A stretch of DNA of 64,000 nt, from positions 62,001 to 126,000 of the forward strand of contig NZ_QXNY01000006.1 of NCBI RefSeq assembly GCF_003572205.1, written 5' to 3'. Below, piece by piece: positions 9,174 through 17,601 of this stretch. Position numbers and translations under genes: made by a program. Source of the stretch: Algihabitans albus. GTDB taxonomy: Bacteria; Pseudomonadota; Alphaproteobacteria; Kiloniellales; DSM-21159. Numbering within the stretch: position 1 is the stretch's first letter; every line of letters begins with the position of its first letter. The notes below the pieces were generated by a model. The model saw nothing but the letters and a program-made list of their open reading frames with translations, did not search any database and had not been told where the DNA came from.

Positions 9174-9352
9174 GGCCACGTGAGAAAGCAGAAACATCGC
9201 GTCAAGGAAAGGTGAAGTTTGTCCGGCGCTCTCGCATCTACGCAGCCGCACCGAACCTGCCGGGCCGCCGTGGCCTGGCACCGGTTTGCCAAGGTTAGGG
9301 CGCAGCGAATGGATCTTGGGACCGCGCCCCGCCCTGGCCGGCGCGGGGTGGC

Positions 9353-10294
9353 ATGAGCGCCGCCGCCGTCATGCTGATTGCCCTCGTGCTGGAGGCGCTG
9401 ATCGGCTGGCCTGCCCGGTTGCATGTGCGGATCGGCCATCCGGTCACCTGGATCGGTGCGCTGATCGCAACCCTGGACAGGCGCCTCAACCGGGAAAACC
9501 GGTCAGCCGCAGTCCGGCGCGCGGCGGGCCTTCTCGCGGTCTCGATCACGGTGGGAACAACGGTCGCCGTCGCCGGGCTGCTGACGGCTTTGTTGCCCGA
9601 GGGTCCTCTCGGCACCGCCTTGGCCGGTCTGCTGGCCTGGCCGTTGATCGCCACGCGCTCCTTGCACAGCCATGTGGGGGCGGTGCTGCGGCCTCTCCTG
9701 ACCGGCGACCTGCCGGCGGCGCGCCAAGCCGTCGCCATGATCGTCGGCCGCGATCCGCAGCGGCTCGATCGGGAGGGGATCGCACGGGCGACCCTGGAAA
9801 GTCTGGCCGAAAACAGCTCCGACGGGATCGTCGCGCCGATTTTCTGGGGGCTATTGCTGGGGCTGCCCGGCGTGGCGGCCTATAAGGCCATCAACACGCT
9901 GGACTCGATGATCGGGCATCGCACCGAGCGCCATGGCGCCTTCGGCTGGGCGGCGGCGCGGCTCGACGATTTGGCAAACCTGATCCCGGCAAGAGCCACC
10001 GGACTGCTGTTCGCACTCGTCTCGACACGACCGCGTTCGGCACTGCTCTGCATGCTGCGCGATGCGAGACGGCATCGCTCGCCCAACGCGGGTTGGCCGG
10101 AGGCCGCCATGGCCGGTGCCCTCGAGGTCAGACTCTCGGGCCCGCGCAGCTATGGGACGCGGCTCTCGAGCGAGCCTTGGCTGAACGGTGGCGCGGCGGA
10201 TCCCGCTCCAGGCGATCTGGCCCGGGGTCTCGCGCTGTTCCGGCGCGCCATCGGCGCTCTCGCCTTTCTCTTAGCGATTGCCGTCCTGGTTTGA
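9353..10294 (+). CDS. cobD: Adenosylcobinamide-phosphate synthase CobD/CbiB
   Basis: The 313-residue integral membrane protein attaches (R)-1-amino-2-propanol phosphate to adenosylcobyric acid. The N-terminus LEALIGWPARLHVRIGHPVTWIG and the motif LAENSSDGIVAPIFW (about 146-160) are diagnostic of CobD/CbiB. Several hydrophobic segments are spread along the chain (about 5-20, 62-90, 160-180, 290-310). No cobC (threonine-phosphate decarboxylase), which supplies the linker, is in this window. It converges with cobQ across 63 nt. Confidence 0.93.
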   Translation: MSAAAVMLIALVLEALIGWPARLHVRIGHPVTWIGALIATLDRRLNRENRSAAVRRAAGLLAVSITVGTTVAVAGLLTALLPEGPLGTALAGLLAWPLIATRSLHSHVGAVLRPLLTGDLPAARQAVAMIVGRDPQRLDREGIARATLESLAENSSDGIVAPIFWGLLLGLPGVAAYKAINTLDSMIGHRTERHGAFGWAAARLDDLANLIPARATGLLFALVSTRPRSALLCMLRDARRHRSPNAGWPEAAMAGALEVRLSGPRSYGTRLSSEPWLNGGAADPAPGDLARGLALFRRAIGALAFLLAIAVLV

Positions 10295-10357
10295 CCGGAG
10301 GGGGCGATTTGAGAAAGAGATTGCCGTCGGGGCCCGATTTCTACCCCGAGACAGGCA

Positions 10358-11818
10358 TCACCGTGCCAGAGCGAGCAGCGCCGTCACATCCAAGTGCGTT
10401 TCCATATGGTCGGCCAGGCCGTCCAGCGTGCGGTCCACCGCCGCGTCGTAGGAGCGCGCGTCGCTTGCCGTCCCCAGCGCGTTCAGATAGGCCGCCCGGA
10501 AGGCATCGTTGCGGAACATCCCATGCAGGTAACTGCCGCTGACCTGTCCGTCCGGACTGACCGCGCCCTCGGGCCGGCCCGCGACGGCGGCGAAGGGCCG
10601 GGTCCGATCGGGTCCGTGGCTGCGGCCCATATGGATCTCGTAGCCCTGGAACTCCTGGCCGGTGGCGCAGTGGACGGCCTGCGTCTCGCCCAGGCGCTTG
10701 CGCGGCGTCATCTCGGTCTCGATCTCCAACAGGCCCAGCCCCTGCGTCTCGCCCGGCGGTCCCTCGACGCCCTCGGGATCCCGCAGAATCCGACCCAGCA
10801 TCTGGTAGCCGCCGCAGATGCCCAGGATCCGGCCGCCGCGCCGCCGATGGGCGGCCAGATCCACGTCCCAGCCCTGCGCGCGCAGGAACTCCAGATCGCC
10901 ACGGGTGGACTTGCTGCCTGGGAGAATCACGAGGTCGGTATCTCCGGGAAGCACGCGGCCGGGCCTCAGCATGGTCAAGGCAACACCCGGTTCCTGGATC
11001 AAGGGATCCAGATCGTCGAAGTTGGCGATGCGCGACAGCGCCAGGCAAACCACCTTCAGGCCCTCGCTGCCAGGGCTTTCCGGCAGGTCGAGGGCATCCT
11101 CGGCCGGCAGGCGCCAGGCCTCGGGAAAGTGAGGCAGAACGCCGAATCCCGGCCAACCGGTGGAGCGTTCGATGACGCGGTAGCCCTCGTCGAACAAGCG
11201 CGGATCGCCGCGAAAGCGATTGATCAGAAACCCGGCGACGGTGGCGGCATCGGCCGGATCGATCACCGCCTGCGTGCCGACCAGTTGCGCGATCACGCCG
11301 CCCCGCTCGATGTCCCCGGCCAGGATCACCGGCACGCCGGCGGCGCGCGCAAACCCCATGTTGGCGATGTCGCCTTGGCGCAGATTGACCTCGGCCGGGC
11401 TGCCGGCGCCTTCGACCACGACCAGATCGTATTCGTCCTTCATGCGTGCAAAGCTCGCGAGCACCTGCTCCAGCAGCCGGGGCTTGAGGGCCGCGTAGTC
11501 GCGCGCGAGCACGTTCGTCACCCGTTGTCCCAGGACCACGACCTGGGCCCCCACGTCGGTTTCCGGCTTGAGCAGGACCGGATTCATGTCGACCCGAGGC
11601 TGCAGGCCGCTGGCGAGCGCCTGCAGGGCCTGGGCACGCCCGATCTCGCCGCCCTCGACCGTCACCGCGGCATTGTTCGACATGTTCTGAGGCTTGAAGG
11701 GAGCGACTCGCACTCCGCGCCGCCGCGCGGCGCGGCAGAGCCCGGCGACCAGCAGCGACTTGCCGACGTTCGAGCCGGTCCCCTGGATCATCAAGGCCCG
11801 CGCCACGCCCGGACTCAC
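10358..11818 (-). CDS. cobQ: Cobyric acid synthase
   Basis: The 486-residue glutamine amidotransferase amidates four side chains (b, d, e, g) of adenosylcobyrinic acid a,c-diamide. The N-terminal dethiobiotin-synthetase-like domain has [10 protein letters not shown] (about 12-21) and [11 protein letters not shown]. The C-terminal GATase domain has the nucleophile cysteine in [11 protein letters not shown] and the later IHMGRSHG. The start is GTG 11818. It lies 61 nt downstream of cobO on the same strand and is probably co-transcribed with it. Confidence 0.95.
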   Translation of the reverse strand: MSPGVARALMIQGTGSNVGKSLLVAGLCRAARRRGVRVAPFKPQNMSNNAAVTVEGGEIGRAQALQALASGLQPRVDMNPVLLKPETDVGAQVVVLGQRVTNVLARDYAALKPRLLEQVLASFARMKDEYDLVVVEGAGSPAEVNLRQGDIANMGFARAAGVPVILAGDIERGGVIAQLVGTQAVIDPADAATVAGFLINRFRGDPRLFDEGYRVIERSTGWPGFGVLPHFPEAWRLPAEDALDLPESPGSEGLKVVCLALSRIANFDDLDPLIQEPGVALTMLRPGRVLPGDTDLVILPGSKSTRGDLEFLRAQGWDVDLAAHRRRGGRILGICGGYQMLGRILRDPEGVEGPPGETQGLGLLEIETEMTPRKRLGETQAVHCATGQEFQGYEIHMGRSHGPDRTRPFAAVAGRPEGAVSPDGQVSGSYLHGMFRNDAFRAAYLNALGTASDARSYDAAVDRTLDGLADHMETHLDVTALLALAR

Positions 11819-11879
11819 TCGGCGCGGCGGGAGAGGGCGCCGGCATGCGCGGCGGACGGTCGAGGAGAGTCCCGCACCG

Positions 11880-12488
11880 TCAGAACTCCACGCCGGGCTG
11901 GGCCTTGATGCCGGCGCGAAAGGGGTGCTTCACGAGGGTCATCTCGGTGACCAGGTCCGCAATCTCGATCACCTGCGGCTTGGCGTTGCGGCCGGTCAGA
12001 ACGACGTGGGTCATCTCCGGCCTCTCTCGTGTCAGGAATGCGACGACCTCGCCGGTATCCAGGTAGTCGTAGCGCAGGGCGATGTTGATCTCGTCCAGCA
12101 GGACCATGCGAACGGCGGGGTCGCGGATCAAGGTCTTCGCGGCCTCCCAACCCGCCCGGGCGGCGGCGATGTCCCGGTCGCGATCCTGGGTTTCCCAGGT
12201 GAAGCCCTCGCCGGAGACGATGAAGCGACACTGATCCGCGAAGTTCTGGCGCAGAAAATCGCGTTCGCCCGTGGCCCAGGTTCCCTTGATGAACTGTACG
12301 ACCGCGCAGGGCATGTCGTGCGCGATACAGCGCATGATCATGCCGAAGCCGGAGGAGGACTTGCCCTTGCCGGCGCCGGTATGGACGATGATCAGCCCTT
12401 TTTCCTCGGTCTTGCTTTCCATCATCCGGTCACGGGCGGCCTTGATCTTCTTCATTCTTTGCCGGTGATGCGCGTTCACGTCGTCCAT
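11880..12488 (-). CDS. cobO: Corrinoid adenosyltransferase CobO (CobA-type)
   Basis: The 202-residue ATP:co(I)rrinoid adenosyltransferase forms the Co-C bond of adenosylcobalamin. The P-loop is [15 protein letters not shown] (about 36-50), followed by VVQFIKG and [10 protein letters not shown] (about 129-138). ATG 12488 is chosen because GGGAGAGG lies just upstream; the open frame runs 24 nt further to 12512. The start is 19 nt from a strong palindrome (12507-12527), so cobO transcription may be controlled there. Confidence 0.95.
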   Translation of the reverse strand: MDDVNAHHRQRMKKIKAARDRMMESKTEEKGLIIVHTGAGKGKSSSGFGMIMRCIAHDMPCAVVQFIKGTWATGERDFLRQNFADQCRFIVSGEGFTWETQDRDRDIAAARAGWEAAKTLIRDPAVRMVLLDEINIALRYDYLDTGEVVAFLTRERPEMTHVVLTGRNAKPQVIEIADLVTEMTLVKHPFRAGIKAQPGVEF

Positions 12489-12506
12489 GGCGGCCTCTCC
12501 CGTGCT

Positions 12507-12527
12507 TGACAAGACAGTGTCTTATCA
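12507..12527. promoter_or_regulatory. 21-bp operator-like palindrome between cobO and the riboswitch
   Basis: The core AAGACA-g-TGTCTT is a perfect inverted repeat, extended by TGA on the left and TCA on the right with one mismatch pair between. Size and symmetry resemble TetR-family operators. It lies just upstream of cobO (minus) and 14 nt upstream of the cobalamin riboswitch (plus). A TTGACA overlaps its left edge, but I see no good -10 at 17 nt. Protein binding is inferred. Confidence 0.55.
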
Positions 12528-12540
12528 CGCATTGCAGGAG

Positions 12541-12734
12541 GTGCTGGTGCCTGTCAACGACAGGTGAAAAGGGAATGCGACAGAGTCCACCTCAGGGTGA
12601 CTCAAGCGCAGCCGCCCCCGCGACCGTGACCGGAGAGGTCGCCCACTGCCACTGGCCGAAGATGGCTGGGAAGGCTGGGTGACCGCCGGGGCCGAAAGGC
12701 CCCGATATCCGCAAGCCGGGAGACCTGCCAGCAC
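12541..12734 (+). promoter_or_regulatory. Cobalamin riboswitch
   Basis: The region carries the ordered AdoCbl aptamer landmarks: P1 GTGCTGG (12541-12547) pairing with CCAGCAC (12728-12734), the GGTGCC...AAAAGGGAA segment, GCCGCCCCCGCGACCGTGA, GCCACTG, GGGAAGGC, and the B12 box AGCCGGGAGACCTGCC (12714-12729). It lies ahead of the DUF1636-cobW-cobN operon on the plus strand, so adenosylcobalamin should repress that operon. The expression platform seems to be the hairpin and leader peptide at 12804-12882. Confidence 0.95.
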
Positions 12735-12803
12735 GATACGACGTGAACCGGACGGGGTGTTCCGGTGACGGGTCCGGCGTTCGCTTTACCCGCCATCCGC
12801 CCT

Positions 12804-12824
12804 CGTCCCTTTTTGGAAGGGACG
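12804..12824 (+). promoter_or_regulatory. Hairpin overlapping a ribosome binding site
   Basis: CGTCCCTT (12804-12811) pairs perfectly with AAGGGACG (12817-12824) around a 5-nt loop. The right arm contains the AAGGGA Shine-Dalgarno-like sequence that precedes ATG 12829. When formed, the stem would hide that site. It is a plausible expression platform for the riboswitch 70 nt upstream; switching itself is inferred. Confidence 0.55.
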
Positions 12825-12828
12825 AAAG

Positions 12829-12882
12829 ATGATCGACAGGCAGTCAAGGCACGGCGTCTGCGGCTTGGCGCTGCGCCAATGA
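12829..12882 (+). CDS. 17-residue leader peptide ahead of the cob operon
   Basis: A short frame (ATG 12829, product MIDRQSRHGVCGLALRQ) has a good ribosome binding site (AAGGGA, 6 nt spacing). Its TGA overlaps the ATG of the DUF1636 gene as ATGA. The DUF1636 start has no ribosome binding site of its own, so its translation may depend on ribosomes ending this peptide. The AAGGGA lies in a hairpin arm downstream of the riboswitch. I know no family for the peptide. It could be chance, but the three features together make that less likely. Confidence 0.5.
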   Translation: MIDRQSRHGVCGLALRQ

Positions 12883-13253
12883 GCGGACCTATCGAACTCC
12901 TGGTCTGCACGACCTGCCGGCGTGGTCAACCGCTGGAGACGGACAGGCCCGTCGCGGGCGCCCTCCTTCATAGCGCTCTGGCCGACCGGACTTTGCCGCA
13001 GGATATCGACCTGCGCGCCGTGGAGTGTCTGTCGAACTGTTCGCAAGGCTGTTCGATCGTGCTGCGCGGCAGGGGCCGCTGGACCTACGTCTACGGCAAC
13101 CTCGACGAAACGCACGATATCGACGGGATCGTCGATGGCGCCGCGCGCTATCTCGCGACGCCCGATGGCATCGTGCCTTGGCGCGAGCGCCCTGCGAAAT
13201 TCCGCAAGAACTGCATTGCCCGCATCCCGCCCTTGGAGATCGCAGATGACTGA
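12879..13253 (+). CDS. DUF1636 cysteine-rich protein of the cob operon
   Basis: The 124-residue protein has five cysteines placed as C10-x2-C13 and, in VECLSNCSQGC, C-x3-C-x3-C. This resembles thioredoxin-fold [2Fe-2S] or metal-binding proteins. Members of DUF1636 are often next to cobW and cobN. The biochemical role is not established; cobalt handling or redox support for the chelatase is a guess. Translation is probably coupled to the leader peptide, and its end overlaps cobW by 8 nt. Confidence 0.8.
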   Translation: MSGPIELLVCTTCRRGQPLETDRPVAGALLHSALADRTLPQDIDLRAVECLSNCSQGCSIVLRGRGRWTYVYGNLDETHDIDGIVDGAARYLATPDGIVPWRERPAKFRKNCIARIPPLEIADD

Positions 13254-14289
13254 TCTGTCGAAACTGCCCGTCACGGTGGTCACCGGTTTCCTCGGGTCCG
13301 GGAAAACAACCCTGATCCGCCACCTGCTGCAGAACCCCGGCGGCAAACGTCTGGCCGTGGTGGTCAACGAGTTCGGCGATGTCGGCGTCGACGGCGAGAT
13401 CCTGAAGTCCTGCGCCGTCCCGGACTGCCCGGCCGAGAACATCGTGGAACTGGCCAACGGCTGCATCTGCTGCACCGTCGCGGACGACTTCATTCCGACC
13501 ATCGAAGCCTTGATGGCGCTGGATCCGCGTCCCGACCATATCCTGATCGAGACCTCGGGCCTGGCTCTGCCTAAGCCGCTGCTCAAGGCCTTCGACTGGC
13601 CCGACATCAAGTCACGCATAACGGTCGACGGCGTGATCGCGCTGGCCGATGCCGAAGCGGTGGCCGCCGGCCGTTTCGCGCCCAATACCGCGGCCGTCGA
13701 GGCTCAGCGCCGGGCCGACGACAGCCTGGATCACGAAACACCCTTGTCCGAAGTCTTCGAGGATCAAATCGCCTGCGCCGATATCGTGCTTCTGACCAAG
13801 CCGGACTTGGCGGGAGAAGCCGGGATCGCCCGCGCGCGCGACGCCATCGCGGCGGAGACGCCGCGTCGTCTGCCGATGATCGAGGTGGCGGAGGGCAGCG
13901 TCGACCCGCGCATCGTTCTGGGCCTGGGCGCCGCCGCCGAGAACGATCTGGACGCGCGCCCGTCGCATCACGACTCGCCCGATGGCGACGATCACGACCA
14001 CGAAGAGTTCGAGAGCCTGATCGTCGATCTGCCGGAGCAGTCGGACCCGCTCGCCCTGGCGGCGCGGATCGAGGCGCTGGCCGAGCGGCAGGACATCCTG
14101 CGGGTCAAAGGCTACGCCGTCGTCTCTGGAAAGCCTCTGCGCCTGTTGGTCCAGGCGGTCGGCGCGCGCGTGCGGACCCAGTACGACCGGCCCTGGCGGC
14201 CGGACGAGGCCCGGCAGGGCCGCCTGGTGGTGATTGCCGAACACGATACGCTCGATGAAAAGGCGGTCCGTACGGCGCTGACGGACTGA
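13246..14289 (+). CDS. cobW: CobW, GTP-binding metallochaperone
   Basis: The 347-residue G3E GTPase has Walker A GFLGSGKTT (about 15-23), the metal-site motif CICC (about 75-78), the specificity motif TKPD (about 184-187), and a His/Asp-rich segment HHDSPDGDDHDHEE (about 243-256) suited to metal binding. CobW delivers cobalt during aerobic cobalamin synthesis, probably to the CobN-CobST chelatase; cobN is the next gene (9-nt gap). cobS and cobT are not in the window. Confidence 0.95.
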   Translation: MTDLSKLPVTVVTGFLGSGKTTLIRHLLQNPGGKRLAVVVNEFGDVGVDGEILKSCAVPDCPAENIVELANGCICCTVADDFIPTIEALMALDPRPDHILIETSGLALPKPLLKAFDWPDIKSRITVDGVIALADAEAVAAGRFAPNTAAVEAQRRADDSLDHETPLSEVFEDQIACADIVLLTKPDLAGEAGIARARDAIAAETPRRLPMIEVAEGSVDPRIVLGLGAAAENDLDARPSHHDSPDGDDHDHEEFESLIVDLPEQSDPLALAARIEALAERQDILRVKGYAVVSGKPLRLLVQAVGARVRTQYDRPWRPDEARQGRLVVIAEHDTLDEKAVRTALTD

Positions 14290-14298
14290 CTCCGGACG

Positions 14299-17200
14299 AT
14301 GCATGTCATCTTTCGCGAAAGCCACGGTCTGGAAGAAACGGAGACGCCTGTCGATCTGGGCCAGAGCCCGGCCGACCTGGTGGTGCTCTCCTTCTCCGAC
14401 AGCGACCTGGGCGCCTTCGCGGCGGGATGGCATCTGGCGCGGCGGGCCGGTGGCGAGAGGCTGCCGAGCCTGAGGCTCGGCAGTCTGGCGGCCCTGAAGC
14501 ATCCTCTCTCGTTCGACACCTACGCGGAGCGGACGCTCCACGGCGCCCGAGGCATTCTGATCCGTTTGATCGGCGGCGCGTCCTACTGGAGTTATGGCCT
14601 TCAGCAGATAGAGAGTCTGGCCCGCAAACGGGGCATCGCGCTGGCGGTCCTGCCGGCCGACGGGCGCCCCGACCCGCAGCTCGAGGCCGCCTCGACCCTG
14701 CCGGCCTCGACGCTGCATCGCCTGACGCAGCTCTGCGACGGCGGCGGCGCCGTCGCGGCCCAGGCGGCGCTCGCGCAGTTGGCCCTCGCCGCCGGTCTCT
14801 ATGCCGCTCCGGTCATCGGAGCCAAGACCCTGCCGACGGTCGGTGCCTGGACGCCGGAGCTGGGCAACTGCTGCCCCTTCGCCCTTTTCGACCCCGCAAA
14901 GCGGCGGCCGCGCGTGCTGGTCACCTTCTACCGTGCCTACCTGGCGGCTGCCGACCTGGACCCTTTGGAGACGCTCTTCGCCGCACTGCGCCGTCGCGGC
15001 TTCGACGTGGCCGGACTCTTCGCGCCCTCCCTGAAGGCTCCGGAGGCCGCCGGCTGGCTGGCCCGCCACGTCGCGGGCGCCGGTCCGGTTGCGGTCGTCA
15101 ACGTCACGGCCTTCTCGGGACGCGGGGACGACGGCGCCTCTCCCCTGGACGCGGCCGGCGTACCGGTGTTTCAGATCGCGCTGGCCACCTCCAGCGAGGC
15201 GGCTTGGGCTGCGGCCGAACGCGGTCTGTCCCCCGCCGATCTGGCCATGCACGTGGTGCTGCCCGAGGTCGACGGACGGATCTTCGCCGGCGTCGCCTCC
15301 TTCAAGGAACCCGGCAGGCGCGATCCGCAGTTGGAGTTCGCCCGCTACAGCCATCGCGCGCAGCCCGACCGGATCGAGGCGATCGCCGCCAGGGTCGCCG
15401 CCTGGGCCCGCTTGCGGGAAAAGCCGGTGGCGGCAAAACACCTGGCGCTGGTTCTCTCGACCTATCCCGGCAAGGACTGGCAGATGGCCCATGCCGTGGG
15501 GCTCGACGCGCTCGGCTCGGCGGAGGCCATGCTGGAAGATCTCGCGGCGCAAGGCTATGCGGTGGCGGGCGGGGGACCTCTTTCCCAAACGCTGCGCGAA
15601 GACCGCCTGTCCTGGCCGTTGGAGTCCTACCGCGAGGCTCTGCCGACTCTGCCGGAGTCTCTTCGGCAGGCGCTGCATAAGGCCTGGGGCGCTCCCGAAG
15701 CCGATCCTGACTGTCACGACGGGGCCTTTCACTTCGCCGCGACCCGGCGCGGGGCCGCGCTGGTCGCCCTGCAGCCCGAGCGCGGCACCCCGGGACGACG
15801 TGATGACGACTATCACGACCTCTCGCGCGTGCCGCGCCACGCCTACGTCGCCTTCTACCTCTTCCTCCGCCAAGCCTTTGACTGCGACGCGCTGATCCAC
15901 ATCGGCGCTCATGGCACGCTGGAATGGCTGCCCGGCAAGGCCGTCGCGCTTTCGGAGGGCTGCTGGCCCGAGGCTCTGATCGGGGATCTGCCCGTCATCT
16001 ATCCCTTCATCGTCAACGATCCCGGCGAGGCCGCTCAGGCCAAGCGCCGAATCGCTGCCGTCACCCTGGGCCACGTCCCTCCGCCCTTGCGTCGGAGCGC
16101 GACGCCGGAACGCCTGGCGCGGCTGGAAACGTTGTTGGACGAGTTTTCCAACGCGGACGGCCTGGACCCCAGGCGACGCGACCGCCTTCAGAACGACATT
16201 CGCGAAGAAGCGCGGTCGCTGGGCGTCGAAGCCGACCTTGGGTTGGACGCCGCCGCCTGTCCCGCCGAGGCGATCGGCCGGATCGACCGCTTCGTCTGCG
16301 ATATCAAGGACAGCCAGTTCGGCGACGGTCTGCATGTCTACGGTCGCGCACCCGAGGCCGAAGCCGGTTTCGCCACGGCGGACTCCGTCGCCGGCGAACG
16401 CGCCGCCCTGACCGATGCACTGGCCGGTCGCCGGATTGCGGCCGGCCCCTCGGGATCCCCGTACCGTGGCCGCAGCGACGTGTTGCCCACGGGCCGCAAC
16501 CTCTTCACCACCGACCCGCGGGCGGTCCCGACCCGCTCCGCCCATGCGCAGGGCCTGCGCCTCGCGGAGGAGCTGCTGCGCCGTCATCTGCAGGAGGAAG
16601 GCGACTGGCCGCGCGATCTGGTGATCGACCTATGGGGCTCCGCCACCATGCGCACGGCGGGCGAGGAATTTGCGATGGCGCTGCATCTGCTCGGGGCGAA
16701 GCCGATTTGGGACGAAGGATCGGAGCGGGTGAGCGGCGTCGAGATCTTGCCCCTGATGCTGCTGGACCGGCCGCGCATCGACGTGACGCTCAGGGTCTCC
16801 GGTCTGTTTCGCGATGTCTTCCCGACGCTCTCCGCACTCTTCGCCCAAGCGGTGCGCGCAGTCTGCGCCCGCGACGAGGCTCCGGACTGGAACCCCTATG
16901 CCGGCCGGCAGCCGGAGCCGCGTGTCTACGGCCCGGCACCGGGCAGCTACGGTCTCGGCCTGGGCGCGGCCGCCGAGGACTATACGCCCGAAGGACGGCT
17001 GGCGGCGGGCGAGGCCTGGCTCGCGGCCAGCGCCTGGGCTCTGGAGGGCGAGCGCGCGACCCGCGACCCGGAGGGCCTTGCCGCGCGCGTGGCCGGCGCC
17101 GAAGCCTTCGTGCACCCGCAGGACCTTCCGGAAACCGACCTGCTGCTGGCCGCCGACTATGCCGCCCACCAGGCCGGTTTCGCCGCCGCCCAGGCCCTGA

Positions 17201-17601
17201 CCGGCGGCCGGGCCAGGCTGTACCATCTGGACACTAGCGATCCTGACAGACCACGCGCGCGTCACCTGCGCGAAGAGGTGGCACGGGTGGTCCGGGCACG
17301 CGCCGCCAACCCGGAGTGGCTGGCCGGCATGCGCCGTCACGGTTTTCGCGGTGCCGCCGAGATCGCCGCGACGCTGGATCACCTGGCGGCCTTCGCCCAC
17401 CTGGCCGGCGTCGTCGCACCTCAGCTTTTCGACCTCTACCACGACGCCACGCTGGGTGACCCGGTGGTCCGCGATTTCCTGGCGCGGGAAAACCCGGGTG
17501 CCCTTGCGGCGATGGAAGGCCGTTTCGCCGCACTGCACGCGGCCGGACTCTGGCAAACCCGGCGCAACTCCATTGTCGCTTCGCTGGAGCGGACGGCATG
17601 A
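14299..17601 (+). CDS. cobN: Cobaltochelatase large subunit CobN
   Basis: The 1100-residue protein is the corrin-binding subunit of the ATP-dependent aerobic cobalt chelatase, which inserts Co2+ into hydrogenobyrinic acid a,c-diamide. The CobN/BchH signature HIGAHGTLEWLPGK is near residue 533-546, and a C-terminal region with GNPYAGR-like DWNPYAGRQ follows near 874-882. Length is slightly under the usual 1200-1250 residues, mainly at the N-terminus. Its partners CobS (AAA+) and CobT (VWA) must be elsewhere. The stop overlaps cobG (ATGA). Confidence 0.95.
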   Translation: MHVIFRESHGLEETETPVDLGQSPADLVVLSFSDSDLGAFAAGWHLARRAGGERLPSLRLGSLAALKHPLSFDTYAERTLHGARGILIRLIGGASYWSYGLQQIESLARKRGIALAVLPADGRPDPQLEAASTLPASTLHRLTQLCDGGGAVAAQAALAQLALAAGLYAAPVIGAKTLPTVGAWTPELGNCCPFALFDPAKRRPRVLVTFYRAYLAAADLDPLETLFAALRRRGFDVAGLFAPSLKAPEAAGWLARHVAGAGPVAVVNVTAFSGRGDDGASPLDAAGVPVFQIALATSSEAAWAAAERGLSPADLAMHVVLPEVDGRIFAGVASFKEPGRRDPQLEFARYSHRAQPDRIEAIAARVAAWARLREKPVAAKHLALVLSTYPGKDWQMAHAVGLDALGSAEAMLEDLAAQGYAVAGGGPLSQTLREDRLSWPLESYREALPTLPESLRQALHKAWGAPEADPDCHDGAFHFAATRRGAALVALQPERGTPGRRDDDYHDLSRVPRHAYVAFYLFLRQAFDCDALIHIGAHGTLEWLPGKAVALSEGCWPEALIGDLPVIYPFIVNDPGEAAQAKRRIAAVTLGHVPPPLRRSATPERLARLETLLDEFSNADGLDPRRRDRLQNDIREEARSLGVEADLGLDAAACPAEAIGRIDRFVCDIKDSQFGDGLHVYGRAPEAEAGFATADSVAGERAALTDALAGRRIAAGPSGSPYRGRSDVLPTGRNLFTTDPRAVPTRSAHAQGLRLAEELLRRHLQEEGDWPRDLVIDLWGSATMRTAGEEFAMALHLLGAKPIWDEGSERVSGVEILPLMLLDRPRIDVTLRVSGLFRDVFPTLSALFAQAVRAVCARDEAPDWNPYAGRQPEPRVYGPAPGSYGLGLGAAAEDYTPEGRLAAGEAWLAASAWALEGERATRDPEGLAARVAGAEAFVHPQDLPETDLLLAADYAAHQAGFAAAQALTGGRARLYHLDTSDPDRPRARHLREEVARVVRARAANPEWLAGMRRHGFRGAAEIAATLDHLAAFAHLAGVVAPQLFDLYHDATLGDPVVRDFLARENPGALAAMEGRFAALHAAGLWQTRRNSIVASLERTA

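Noticed and set aside
13612-16587. A 991-codon open frame on the minus strand across cobW and cobN
   Set aside because: It lies opposite well-recognised cobW/cobN coding sequence and has the Arg/Gly/Gln-rich composition of antisense frames in high-GC DNA.
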